Source of the DNA: Pareuzebyella sediminis
GTDB taxonomy: Bacteria > Bacteroidota > Bacteroidia > Flavobacteriales > Flavobacteriaceae
Length of the DNA: 64,000 nucleotides
Assembly (NCBI RefSeq): GCF_008367235.1
Contig: NZ_VTZS01000001.1
Location: 124,001 to 188,000 of the forward strand
Reading direction: 5' to 3'
The notes under the pieces were generated by a model that was not told the DNA's origin, did no database searches, and saw only the letters and a program-made list of their open reading frames with translations. Both the position numbers and the translations under genes were made by a program. The first letter of the stretch is position 1. Every line of letters starts with the position of its first letter. Positions 18,055-27,011 of this stretch are shown one piece after another.

Positions 18055-19005
18055 ATGGGAAAATTGATAAATATATTGGTTACGGGCTGCGGAGGGGATA
18101 TTGGTCAGAGTATCGGAAAGATACTATCCAAATCTAAATACACCAATACCTTGTTCGGAATTGATATTTCCGATAAAAATGCTGCAAAATTTATCTATCC
18201 TAATTTCTCTGTCGGATTGCCTTTTACCCATCCAAATTATTTAAGGAAAATGGAGCTTTTTATTGACGAAAACGAGATAGATATCGTGATACCGATAGCA
18301 GAACCGGAGTTGCGATTTTTTTCAGACCAAAATATTTTGGAAACAATAGGGGGAGCCAAAATGATTACGGCTTCAAGACTGGCATTGAAGGTTGGTTTTG
18401 ACAAATACGAAACAGCTGAATTTTTAAAGTGCAGAAGCTTGCCTTTTCCTTTAACGTATTTGGCAAAAGATATCAAAACAATCGAAACTTTCCCCATTAT
18501 CCTGAAATCTAGAACGGGGTCGGGCAGCAAAGATCTACATAAGATCAATACGATGGATGAATTCTTCTTTTACACAAGAAAGGACAGGGATGATTTTGTG
18601 GTTCAGGAGTTTATTCCATATAAAGATGGGGAATATACGTGCGGGCTATTTAGAAGCCAGAAAGGTGAAATACGGTCCATTGTTCTTAAGAGAGAACTTG
18701 AAAAAGGCTATAGCGGATATGGAGAAGTTGTTGAGAATACTGCTATTACCGCTATTTTGGAAAATTTGGCAGTGCAGTTGAATTTGGTAGGAAGCATAAA
18801 TATTCAATTGAGATTGCATAAAGGCATACCTATGGTCTTTGAAATAAATCCGAGGTTTTCAAGTACCATATACTTTCGGCATCTGTTTGGTTTTGAGGAT
18901 TTGATATGGTCAATTGAAGATAGCTTGGGTTTTCCGTTGTCGGATAATCGTAAAAACGTTATCGGCAGAAAATTCTATAAAGGCTATGAAGAATACGTAA
19001 CATGA
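18055..19005 (+). CDS. ATP-grasp ligase-like protein (CarB-like)
   Basis: This 316-residue protein begins with a Rossmann-like pre-ATP-grasp domain (VTGCGGDIGQS) and continues with ATP-grasp features: ILKSRTGSGSKD as the phosphate loop, VVQEFIPYKDGEYT, and the Mg-binding FEINPRFSST. Family members couple a carboxylate to an amine or another nucleophile through an acylphosphate. In this cluster it may attach an amino acid to a sugar amino group. It overlaps pseI by 4 bases. The substrates are not known. Confidence 0.78.
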   Translation: MGKLINILVTGCGGDIGQSIGKILSKSKYTNTLFGIDISDKNAAKFIYPNFSVGLPFTHPNYLRKMELFIDENEIDIVIPIAEPELRFFSDQNILETIGGAKMITASRLALKVGFDKYETAEFLKCRSLPFPLTYLAKDIKTIETFPIILKSRTGSGSKDLHKINTMDEFFFYTRKDRDDFVVQEFIPYKDGEYTCGLFRSQKGEIRSIVLKRELEKGYSGYGEVVENTAITAILENLAVQLNLVGSINIQLRLHKGIPMVFEINPRFSSTIYFRHLFGFEDLIWSIEDSLGFPLSDNRKNVIGRKFYKGYEEYVT

Positions 19006-20078
19006 ATAACGAAATGAAAAGTATGACTATAGGAAATTTTATGATTGATAAAAACTCTCCAGTTTTCATTATCGCGGAGTTATCGGCGAACCATAATGGC
19101 AATATAGAAACGGCATTAAAGACTGTAAAAGCGGCTAAGAGAGCTGGCGCCAATTGCATTAAACTACAAACATTTACCGCCGATACAATTACCTTGGATT
19201 CAACCAAGGATGATTTTAAGATTAATCAAGGCACGCTATGGGACGGTCAATATCTTCATGACTTGTACAAAACCACCCATTTGCCTTGGGAGTGGCATTA
19301 CGACATAATGCAAGCGGCCAAAGAAGAAGGCCTCATTTGTTTTTCATCCCCATTTGACCCGACTTCAGTCGAGTTTTTGGAAACCCTGAATGTTCCCGCC
19401 TATAAGATAGCTTCTTTTGAAATTACGGATATTCCGTTGATCGAACTTATTGCTTCTAAGGGAAAACCCGTTATCATTTCAACGGGCATTGCCGGACAAG
19501 AAGACATAGAATTGGCCTTGGACGCTTGTAAGAGAATGGGAAATACCAATATTGCGCTTCTAAAATGCACCTCTAGTTATCCAGCGCCGATTGAGGAAGC
19601 AAATATGTGTATGGTGAAGAATCTTGCCGAGCGTTATGATGTAATTAGTGGACTTTCCGACCATACTATGGGCAGTACAGTTCCAGTGGTAGCCACGGCC
19701 TTAGGAGCCAAAATCATAGAAAAGCATTTTATCTTAGATCGATCTATAGGAGGGGCCGATGCATCCTTTTCAATGAACGAAGCTGAATTCACCGACATGG
19801 TGAGAGCCATCCGCGAAGCGGAAAGCGCAATAGGTATTGTAAGTTACGAGCTTACTGAAAAGCAAAGAAAGGGAAGGGATTTTTGCAGATCTCTTTATGT
19901 TGCGGAAGACATCAAAGCAGGAGAATTGCTGACAGAAAATAATATAAGAAGTATCAGGCCAGGTTTTGGTATGCATCCAAAATTCTACAAGGATATACTG
20001 GGGGAAAAGGCAGCAAAAGACATTGAAAAAGGAGATCCTTTACATTCAGCGGCGATAGAAGGACATGGGAAATCTTAA
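19002..20078 (+). CDS. pseI: Pseudaminic acid synthase (NeuB family)
   Basis: This 358-residue protein has a NeuB TIM barrel (about 20-265), with IAELSANHNG at the start, SSPFDPTSVEFL, ISTGIA, the metal site SDHTMGS and EKHFILDRS. A C-terminal antifreeze/SAF domain follows (about 285-350). It condenses phosphoenolpyruvate with the 6-deoxy-2,4-diacetamido sugar to give the nine-carbon acid. With pseB and pseC in the same operon, PseI is preferred over LegI or NeuB. Downstream in-frame ATGs at 19014 and 19023 are also possible starts. Confidence 0.92.
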   Translation: MNNEMKSMTIGNFMIDKNSPVFIIAELSANHNGNIETALKTVKAAKRAGANCIKLQTFTADTITLDSTKDDFKINQGTLWDGQYLHDLYKTTHLPWEWHYDIMQAAKEEGLICFSSPFDPTSVEFLETLNVPAYKIASFEITDIPLIELIASKGKPVIISTGIAGQEDIELALDACKRMGNTNIALLKCTSSYPAPIEEANMCMVKNLAERYDVISGLSDHTMGSTVPVVATALGAKIIEKHFILDRSIGGADASFSMNEAEFTDMVRAIREAESAIGIVSYELTEKQRKGRDFCRSLYVAEDIKAGELLTENNIRSIRPGFGMHPKFYKDILGEKAAKDIEKGDPLHSAAIEGHGKS

Positions 20079-21528
20079 ACCAGCCATAAAAATAGCCCTA
20101 AAAAATAAGGTTGTCCTTTTTCTTTTTAGCCGATATGGAACGTATTTAATACATTTTATTAATTCGCTCTTCATTGCGGTATATTTAGGGCCCTATTATT
20201 TGGGTATTTGGGGGTTTATAAGCTTGATTATCCAATATCTGAATCATATCAATTTTGGTATCTCCCACGCTGTTACTGCCATTATTTCGGTCAATAAGAG
20301 TAACGACTTTTATATACGGAAAATTATCGGCACTTCCCTAACGTTGCTTATAGCGCTTTCCCTAATTGTAATCTTGTTTTTTATTGCCAATGCAATTTTC
20401 AATCTTGATTTAGGTAAAAAATATGACTTTTCAACCTATGCACTGTTTGTGGTTTTGATTGGAATCCTGGGATATTTTAATGCTTTATTTAGTTCTATAT
20501 TTAGGGTGTATGGTCGACTCTTTGAAATTGCTTTCCAACAAACGATTTTTCCTATTTTAATATTGCTCGCAATTGTTTTTTTTAAGAAAAGTAACTTACT
20601 CTGGGCACTAGTAGTCGCTAATTTTTTGGCCTTCCTTTTCGCCTTTATTTTATATGTGATCAAAAGTCCTGTAAAGCTGAAGCCCATATTTATTTTACGA
20701 TTGTTTAAATTTATTCAGATAAAAGGCTGGCATTTATTTGTTTACAACACTTCTTTTTTTCTTATAGTTATTTCAACACGATCATTTGTAAGCGGCTTTT
20801 ATAGCGTAGAAAAATTTGGTTTTTTCACCTTTGCATTCTCGCTTGCCAATGTGGTATTAATGCTGCTGCAAGCCTTTTCCTTTTTGATTTTCCCAAAAAT
20901 GTTGAACCGTTTTGCTTCTTCTACCAATGATCAGAATATGGCCCTTCTAGAGAAAGTAAGGGATGCTTATGTAACTACTTCCCATCTTCTAGTGCATATC
21001 GCCATTTTATCTTTTCCATTGTTTTTATTGCTATTCCCACAATATCAAAGTTCATCAAAAGCTTTTAAGTTAATCGCTCTATCCGTGGTTCTTTATACCA
21101 ACTCGTTTGGTTATTCCGGTCTTTTAATTGCAAAAGGTTATGAAAAAAAATTAGGTAGGCTGGCTTTTTCGGTACTACTTATAAATATAATATGTGCGCT
21201 AGTATTGATAAAAGTATTTGATGTACCCTTCACCCATGTAATACTGGCCACGACTTTAAGTTATTTTATTTATGTCTATATGCAAGGCCTGATGGGAAGA
21301 AGCTTGCTACAATTAGACACGACCATGAAGAGCGTATGGAAAGACATCTATCCCATGCGGTTATTGGCCCCCTATATTTTAAGTTGTGGGCTTGTACTTT
21401 TTTCAGCACCAAATTACTTTTTTTTAATACCATTAGTACTGTTCTTGATTCTTAATTATAGCATATTATTGAAGCTGAAAACGGTCGTGAAATCGGTGGT
21501 AATGAACCCTAATTTCATTAATATATAA
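20065..21528 (+). CDS. wzx: Polysaccharide flippase, Wzx-like (MATE/MOP)
   Basis: This 487-residue, very hydrophobic protein has about 12-14 membrane segments and the N-terminal pattern LFLFSRYGTYLIHFINSLF, typical of Wzx/RfbX flippases. It should move the undecaprenyl-linked repeat unit across the inner membrane. It overlaps pseI by 14 bases, so synthesis of the acid and export are co-transcribed. The sequence is strongly AT-rich, as common for this family. Confidence 0.88.
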   Translation: MGNLKPAIKIALKNKVVLFLFSRYGTYLIHFINSLFIAVYLGPYYLGIWGFISLIIQYLNHINFGISHAVTAIISVNKSNDFYIRKIIGTSLTLLIALSLIVILFFIANAIFNLDLGKKYDFSTYALFVVLIGILGYFNALFSSIFRVYGRLFEIAFQQTIFPILILLAIVFFKKSNLLWALVVANFLAFLFAFILYVIKSPVKLKPIFILRLFKFIQIKGWHLFVYNTSFFLIVISTRSFVSGFYSVEKFGFFTFAFSLANVVLMLLQAFSFLIFPKMLNRFASSTNDQNMALLEKVRDAYVTTSHLLVHIAILSFPLFLLLFPQYQSSSKAFKLIALSVVLYTNSFGYSGLLIAKGYEKKLGRLAFSVLLINIICALVLIKVFDVPFTHVILATTLSYFIYVYMQGLMGRSLLQLDTTMKSVWKDIYPMRLLAPYILSCGLVLFSAPNYFFLIPLVLFLILNYSILLKLKTVVKSVVMNPNFINI

Positions 21529-21551
21529 CCCCTAGATTAAGCCTTTAAACC

Positions 21552-22448
21552 ATGTTTGGACGAAGAGAAAGAGTTGCGATGTCTGTTGTAAATTTTATAG
21601 AGAACTACCTGCGCGATATCCAGTTCTACATGAAGTTTTTGATGAGCAAAGATTTAAGAAGTGAAATGTCTAGAAATAAAATGTTGAAAGATTCACATTC
21701 GGGTCAAAGATGTTTTATTGTAGGTAATGGGCCATCCTTAAAATATCATGATTTGACCAAACTGACCAATGAGCATGTGTTTACGGTAAACTATATAATG
21801 AAAAGTGATTACTTCGAAATACTAAATTCGGATTACCACTTATTTTTTGACCCAGTCGTTTTTGGTCTTGACGCCGAGAATAAAGATGATCAAACAAAAA
21901 TAGATTTAATTGCAAAGACGAAAGAAACAAATCCAAAGATGACCTATATTATTCCGTATCGGAGGCGTTCTAACTTTCTTAAACTATTTCCTCATCACAA
22001 GTTCATTTTTATATATAATCGTAAAACATATACGCCTTGGCAAAAAAAAGCATCATCACTTCACCGGATTACGCCTGGTTTTCAAAATGTAATTGTGTAC
22101 GCTATCAACACGGCGCTCTATATGGGTTTTAGCGAAATTTATCTTTTAGGCGTCGACATGACTGGATTTCTTGAGCATTTTGAGTACAATAAAGTCAATG
22201 ATCAATGGGGGCATTCTTATTCGAAAACTCAAGAAGAAAAAGAAAGCATCAAAAAAATACTCCTTGAGTCTAATATCGATAACGAATTTTATCTCAAGAC
22301 ATATGGTAAAACCTTCGAGCATTTAAAAACCATGTATACTAATGTTCTGGATAAGAATGCAAAGCTCTATAATGCATCCGAGCATGGCGCATTAGATTTT
22401 ATACCTCGAGTAGATTACGAAAGAATATTTTCTGACCATACAAATTGA
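21552..22448 (+). CDS. DUF115/MptE-like protein, possible Maf- or GT42-like glycosyltransferase
   Basis: This 298-residue soluble protein has CFIVGNGPSLK at residues about 55-65. This motif is shared by DUF115 (MptE-like), the Maf flagellin-modifying proteins and GT42 sialyltransferases, which handle CMP-nonulosonates. A later segment ALYMGFSEIYLLGVDM is also typical. Lying between the flippase and the polymerase of a PseI-encoding locus, it is the best candidate for transferring the nonulosonate onto the repeat unit. The assignment to a glycosyltransferase is inferred. Confidence 0.65.
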   Translation: MFGRRERVAMSVVNFIENYLRDIQFYMKFLMSKDLRSEMSRNKMLKDSHSGQRCFIVGNGPSLKYHDLTKLTNEHVFTVNYIMKSDYFEILNSDYHLFFDPVVFGLDAENKDDQTKIDLIAKTKETNPKMTYIIPYRRRSNFLKLFPHHKFIFIYNRKTYTPWQKKASSLHRITPGFQNVIVYAINTALYMGFSEIYLLGVDMTGFLEHFEYNKVNDQWGHSYSKTQEEKESIKKILLESNIDNEFYLKTYGKTFEHLKTMYTNVLDKNAKLYNASEHGALDFIPRVDYERIFSDHTN

Positions 22449-22508
22449 AGTTATTAAAACCAATCTATCGATTTATTTGACTTTAAAGAATTCAACCCTT
22501 GATTAGCA

Positions 22509-23573
22509 ATGGAGACAACCCTGGAAAGAAATAGCTACCTCAGTCATTTCATCGGAGTGCTAGTTGTTCTAATGGCATTTACAGATATTCTACAGGAAAG
22601 AATACTTCTGATAGCCAGTGCGGCAACTTCTATTGTAGTTTTTATTTTGTGTTTTCCGCTAAAGAATAAAAATCATTTTTCGGAGTCCATGCTTTTTATT
22701 CTTATCTTACTCGGTACCTCGTTATTAAATCTATTTTTTACCGAGAACAATTTTGGAGGGTCTTTGACGCTCTTAGGTAATTTGTTACTGTCTTTTCTTT
22801 ACATCAATTTCAACAATAAAAAGCTTACGCTATGGGTCGTGCTATCTTATTTAATAACCATTTTATTTATTGGTTATCATTTATTTGTCTTAAATACCCA
22901 TGAGAATTTAATTTATGAAGGTTTAAGTAGAAACCATGCGGGGTTTGCAGTTATATTTTGGACCATATTTTTGCTGTTTCATTTAAAACTGAACCATAAC
23001 TATTTACCGTTGTTTCCAGCAATTATAGCTCTTGTACTCTCATTTTTTCTGGTGGGAAGAACTAGCTTGATCGTAAGTTCGATATTGCTTATGGTTGTCT
23101 TTTATTATAAGTTCATCGAAAGACCGAGAATTCTTTTTATTGCAATGTGCATATTTATCGGGCTTTGTTATTTTCTTTGGCTGACACTGGGAACCGATAT
23201 AATCACAAATACAAACTTAGATTCAGGACTTGACACACCTCGTTGGGAATTATGGCAAATTTATTGGGAGAATTTAAACTTTTTAAATCTTCTCACAGGA
23301 GTGGATGTTACCCATCTTCCCATGTATAATGAATTTGGGGGTAATCCTCATAATTCCTTTATTAAATTTCATTCAAGGGTCGGAATAGGATGTTTCTTTC
23401 TTGTTGCTCTTTATTTTGTATCTGCCTATAAATATTTAAAGAAAAAGAATAACTATATCCTCTGGCTTCTCATACTATTAACGATGCGGGCTTTTTTCGA
23501 CAGCGATATTCTGATCGGTAATTTTGACTTCATCTTTTTTATTGTAACCTTCTATTGGATTAAAACCGAGTAA
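22509..23573 (+). CDS. wzy: O-antigen polymerase, Wzy-like
   Basis: This 354-residue protein has about ten membrane segments and, near residue 280, a GGNPHNSFI motif like the HNSF motif of the Wzy/WaaL large loop. It should polymerise exported repeat units in the periplasm. Its position after the flippase and before GT2 genes is the usual Wzx/Wzy arrangement. A ligase role cannot be excluded by sequence. Confidence 0.8.
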   Translation: METTLERNSYLSHFIGVLVVLMAFTDILQERILLIASAATSIVVFILCFPLKNKNHFSESMLFILILLGTSLLNLFFTENNFGGSLTLLGNLLLSFLYINFNNKKLTLWVVLSYLITILFIGYHLFVLNTHENLIYEGLSRNHAGFAVIFWTIFLLFHLKLNHNYLPLFPAIIALVLSFFLVGRTSLIVSSILLMVVFYYKFIERPRILFIAMCIFIGLCYFLWLTLGTDIITNTNLDSGLDTPRWELWQIYWENLNFLNLLTGVDVTHLPMYNEFGGNPHNSFIKFHSRVGIGCFFLVALYFVSAYKYLKKKNNYILWLLILLTMRAFFDSDILIGNFDFIFFIVTFYWIKTE

Positions 23574-23574
23574 G

Positions 23575-24369
23575 ATGGCGCAAGATTTCTCCATAGTTAC
23601 AGTTTCTTATAACAGTGAGAATACCATTGAGCGCACTATAAAATCGGTTTTAAATCAATCACATAAGAATTTTGAATACATTATCATCGACGGGGGATCG
23701 ACTGACCGAACCAATTCAATCATCAAGAAGTACGAACAACTCTTCGAGGGAAACCTAACACATCTCACCGAGCCTGACGAGGGAATCTATGATGCCATGA
23801 ACAAAGGAATTTCGCTTGCGAAAGGAAAAGTTATAGGGCTATTGAACTCTGATGATTATTATTTTGAAAACACCCTGTCAATTGTTTTCGAAGCGTACGT
23901 AAACTCTAACCTTGCTAGTGTTATTACAGGAGAACTAATATTTAAAAATGGGGATAAAGAGCAATTATTGAAAACAAGTGAAAAGCGGTTTTTGAAAAAA
24001 ATGGAACAGTATAAAAATGGGGTGAGACATCCTGCGACATTCGTTCCAAAAGCTATTTATGACCGAATAGGCCTCTTCAATTTAGACTATAAAATTGCTT
24101 CCGATGCGGAATTAATGTTCAGAATTTATAAATCCAATTATGGCTTTAATTTTTTAAATCGACCACTATTGGTAATGTCTGATGGAGGCATATCGAACTC
24201 CAAAGGAATTACTGAACAAATATTATTGGAAAAAGAACTTTTGTTAAATACGTATTGCCCCAGTATGGCCAAAAGATTATTCTTTTTAACTGAAACTGCA
24301 TTCAGGTTTAAGGTAAAGGAACTTGCTGCTACTATAATCTCGCTATATAGAAAGATTGAAAATACTTAA
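23575..24369 (+). CDS. Family 2 glycosyltransferase (GT-A)
   Basis: This 264-residue GT2 protein starts with SIVTVSYNSENTIERTI and carries the nucleotide-binding IIDGGSTDRT and the LNSDD metal motif. It begins one base after the wzy stop. It adds one sugar of the repeat unit on the cytoplasmic side; donor and acceptor are not known. It resembles WcaA-like colanic-acid enzymes in the DEGIYDAMNKG segment. Confidence 0.9.
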   Translation: MAQDFSIVTVSYNSENTIERTIKSVLNQSHKNFEYIIIDGGSTDRTNSIIKKYEQLFEGNLTHLTEPDEGIYDAMNKGISLAKGKVIGLLNSDDYYFENTLSIVFEAYVNSNLASVITGELIFKNGDKEQLLKTSEKRFLKKMEQYKNGVRHPATFVPKAIYDRIGLFNLDYKIASDAELMFRIYKSNYGFNFLNRPLLVMSDGGISNSKGITEQILLEKELLLNTYCPSMAKRLFFLTETAFRFKVKELAATIISLYRKIENT

Positions 24370-24782
24370 TTAAGCAGCTGGGTAATTCTATAAGTGAAGG
24401 TAATCAATGTTATTTGACAAAAAGCCTAGGGTTAACAAAACCAAAAAATGGAAGCAGAAATGTTTTCGGTGGTTTTTCTTCCAACAAGAAATCGGGTTAT
24501 AGGTGTGATGATAGTGGTCATTTCATGTATAACTAGCTAATACGGTATAAAAAAAATCAACGAAAATGAAACTGACCATTTTCTTGGTTACAGACCAGTT
24601 GATTGTTTTACTCTAAAACTATTTTACCCTACAAATATTTTTAATCACCTTAACATTACCTCAACATTTATAAAATGAAAGGGAAATTTATTTTTTATCT
24701 GGAAAATCGTCCCTACATGTAGAGTCAGAATAAGTAGCCTATTTCCTAATTCTAGTTCCAGATTAACATATTTCTAGGCGAT
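24370..24782 (+). other. Intergenic gap within the glycan locus
   Basis: No gene is supported in this AT-rich stretch. It contains the perfect palindrome CTACATGTAG (24713-24722). A CCTCAACATT word (from about 24658) is also present at 8361, at a comparable distance from the shared leader element. It probably holds the promoter of a second transcription unit. Confidence 0.45.
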
Positions 24783-24833
24783 TCATCGAGTTTTTTCAAA
24801 GAAACTACCGCTGCACTTACAATGTATAGTTTG
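24783..24833 (+). promoter_or_regulatory. Shared leader/promoter element, copy 2
   Basis: TCATCGA, a T-run, and after 32 nt ATGTATAGTTTG, matching the element at 8497-8548 in words, order and spacing. It lies about 68 bases before the TTG start of the TupA-like gene. Two copies before two units of the same locus suggest a common promoter or regulator site. Confidence 0.45.
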
Positions 24834-24901
24834 AATATACGGTAATAGTCTCGTAGTCAATAGTTTTAGATTAATTTTAATAGATTAAAAGAACTATAAA
24901 T

Positions 24902-25894
24902 TTGATTTCACGTTTTAAAGAATTAATAAAGCAAAAATCCTTAAAGTCCGCTAGGGGAATTCTTTTATATGCCCGTTTTAGGGCGATCCTTGAAAAAATA
25001 GCATTAGCAAGCATTGGAGATGAGAGGTATATAAGAACCACTTACAAGAAGCGATTTGGCCGTCAAATTAATTTAATCAACCCAAATACCTATACCGAAA
25101 AATTACAATGGCTCAAATTATTTTATAGGAATGATAAAATGCCGATTTGTAGCGATAAATACGCTGTGCATCAGTATTTAGAGAACCATGGACATAAAGC
25201 ATTACTAAACGAAATACTCGGTGTCTATAAAAAGGCCGATGATATTGATTTTGATTCCTTGCCAAATAGCTTCGTTGCAAAAACAACGCACGGTTGTGGC
25301 CAGAATCTTATTTGTAAAGATAAAAATGAACTAGATTGGAAAAAGTGGAAGGAAATAATTGATTCTTGGTTGAAATTAAACGTATATGCCTTTGGCCGAG
25401 AGTGGAATTACCATCATATCCCACGTAGAATTTTAATTGAGAGGTTCATAGATCATGAGCCATTAGTTGATTATAAATTCATGTGCTTTAATGGAGAACC
25501 TAAATTTTTACAGATCAATAATGATCGTGATGGAAAACACTATGTAGATTTTTATGACATAGAATGGAATAAAGTAGATTTTACATATGACAAATTTGAA
25601 CAATCCGATTATATCGTTCCTCCCCCAGATCAGATTAAGGAGATGATAGCGATTGCAAAAAAACTTAGTGCTCCATTTCCATACGTTCGAGTCGATTTTT
25701 ACAACCCTCCCAATAAAATAATCTTTGGCGAATTGACATTTTTTCCAGGTAGTGGTTTGCTGCCTTTAGTTCCGCTAGAGAATAAATATGATGAATTACT
25801 AGGGTCATATATCGACCTACCTAGCCCAAATCATAATTTAGCGCTTCAGGATAAAATGAATCGTTCAAAATCATGGCGGAAAAAATATTCCTGA
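24902..25894 (+). CDS. TupA-like ATP-grasp protein
   Basis: This 330-residue protein matches the TupA-like ATP-grasp group often placed in capsule clusters: NPNTYTEKLQWLKLF near residue 55, FVAKTTHGCGQN, LIERFIDHE, YKFMCFNGEP and GELTFFPGSGL. The founding name comes from teichuronopeptide synthesis, but most members are uncharacterised and often annotated as glycosyltransferases. No ATG exists at the 5' end: an in-frame stop lies upstream and the first internal Met falls inside the conserved region, so a TTG start at 24902 is needed. Confidence 0.75.
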   Translation: MISRFKELIKQKSLKSARGILLYARFRAILEKIALASIGDERYIRTTYKKRFGRQINLINPNTYTEKLQWLKLFYRNDKMPICSDKYAVHQYLENHGHKALLNEILGVYKKADDIDFDSLPNSFVAKTTHGCGQNLICKDKNELDWKKWKEIIDSWLKLNVYAFGREWNYHHIPRRILIERFIDHEPLVDYKFMCFNGEPKFLQINNDRDGKHYVDFYDIEWNKVDFTYDKFEQSDYIVPPPDQIKEMIAIAKKLSAPFPYVRVDFYNPPNKIIFGELTFFPGSGLLPLVPLENKYDELLGSYIDLPSPNHNLALQDKMNRSKSWRKKYS

Positions 25895-26019
25895 ATAATA
25901 ATACATTCTTAATAGTTATTGGTCCCAATCACCAATACAATTTTTGAAAAAAGATATTTATGTAATAAGGCTAGCTACAATTTTAATTTTGCTAATGAAA
26001 GTGATTTTTTCATAACAGT

Positions 26020-26046
26020 TAAGCCTCTTGCCTAAGGGCTTATTTT
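26020..26046 (+). terminator. Probable Rho-independent terminator
   Basis: TAAGCC (26020-26025) pairs with GGCTTA (26037-26042) around an 11-nt loop, followed by a T-rich tail. It lies 126 bases after the TupA-like gene and before the next glycosyltransferase. The stem is short, so strength is uncertain. Confidence 0.5.
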
Positions 26047-26107
26047 ATTGCTGTTTAGATCTGAGTAGGCACAGGGAAATATGTTTAATCATTAAAGAAA
26101 ACTGCCA

Positions 26108-26899
26108 ATGATATCAGTAATAATGTCTGTGTATAATGCGGAACAATACTTAAAAGAAGCCGTTGACAGCGTTTTAAGCCAAACTTATAAAAATTTTGAA
26201 TTCATTATTGTGAATGACTGTTCAAAAGATAATTCTCTGGCCATTTTAAAAGAATACGAAAAAAAGCATAAGAATATTACGTTGATAAATAATGCGGATA
26301 ACATGGGCCTCACAAGAAATTTGAATTTGGCCCTGTCGATTGCAAAAGGCAAATATATTGCAAGAATGGATGCTGACGATATATCTGAACCAACTCGATT
26401 CGAAAAACAGAGGCTATTCTTAAAAACACATAAGGAAGTAGATATCATAGGTTCATTTTCAAAGAACATTGATGAATTCGGCGTGGTCTTAGGAACAAGA
26501 ACTACCCCTATAAGCCATAATGATATTATTAGTGTGCTTCCGAAACTATGCCCGATGTCGCACCCAACGGTTATGTTCAGAAAAAGTAGTTTAGAAAAAT
26601 TATGCTTTTACAATGTAAAATACACTACATCGCAAGATTATGACATGTGGTTTAGAGCGGCGAGCGCGGGATTAAGATTTCATAATCTGCCTGAATATCT
26701 GTTGCAATACAGAATGGATGGTAAATATGTAGCAAGAAAGACATTTAAATTCAGGTGGAATGACTTTAAATTACGGTTAGAGGGTTATCATAAAATGAAA
26801 TTACCGTTTTATAAATATACGTATGCCCTTATTCCGTTAACACTCGGGATAATTCCAAACTCCCTTTATGCTCTGTTGAAGACATTAGACCCCCGATAG
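26108..26899 (+). CDS. Family 2 glycosyltransferase (GT-A)
   Basis: This 263-residue GT2 protein has SVIMSVYNAEQYLKEAVDSV at the N-terminus, VNDCSKDNS and the metal motif ARMDADD. A conserved TSQDYDMW segment near residue 180 is typical of this subfamily. It is a cytoplasmic sugar transferase for the repeat unit. The specificity cannot be read from the sequence. Confidence 0.9.
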   Translation: MISVIMSVYNAEQYLKEAVDSVLSQTYKNFEFIIVNDCSKDNSLAILKEYEKKHKNITLINNADNMGLTRNLNLALSIAKGKYIARMDADDISEPTRFEKQRLFLKTHKEVDIIGSFSKNIDEFGVVLGTRTTPISHNDIISVLPKLCPMSHPTVMFRKSSLEKLCFYNVKYTTSQDYDMWFRAASAGLRFHNLPEYLLQYRMDGKYVARKTFKFRWNDFKLRLEGYHKMKLPFYKYTYALIPLTLGIIPNSLYALLKTLDPR

Positions 26900-27011
26900 T
26901 GTCCATACCAAATTTATTAAAGGGGTTAAGGCTTCTGTCTGTTACCCTAGTTTTAACATCATATTAGTCTTGAAGTTACTAGAATATTTTAAGGTTTCCA
27001 GTATTAAATAA

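Noticed and set aside
19002-20078. Sialic acid (NeuB) or legionaminic acid (LegI) synthase
   Set aside because: The operon has PseB- and PseC-like enzymes, with no epimerase of the NeuC/LegG type, so the pseudaminic branch is the better reading; the final product may still be modified.
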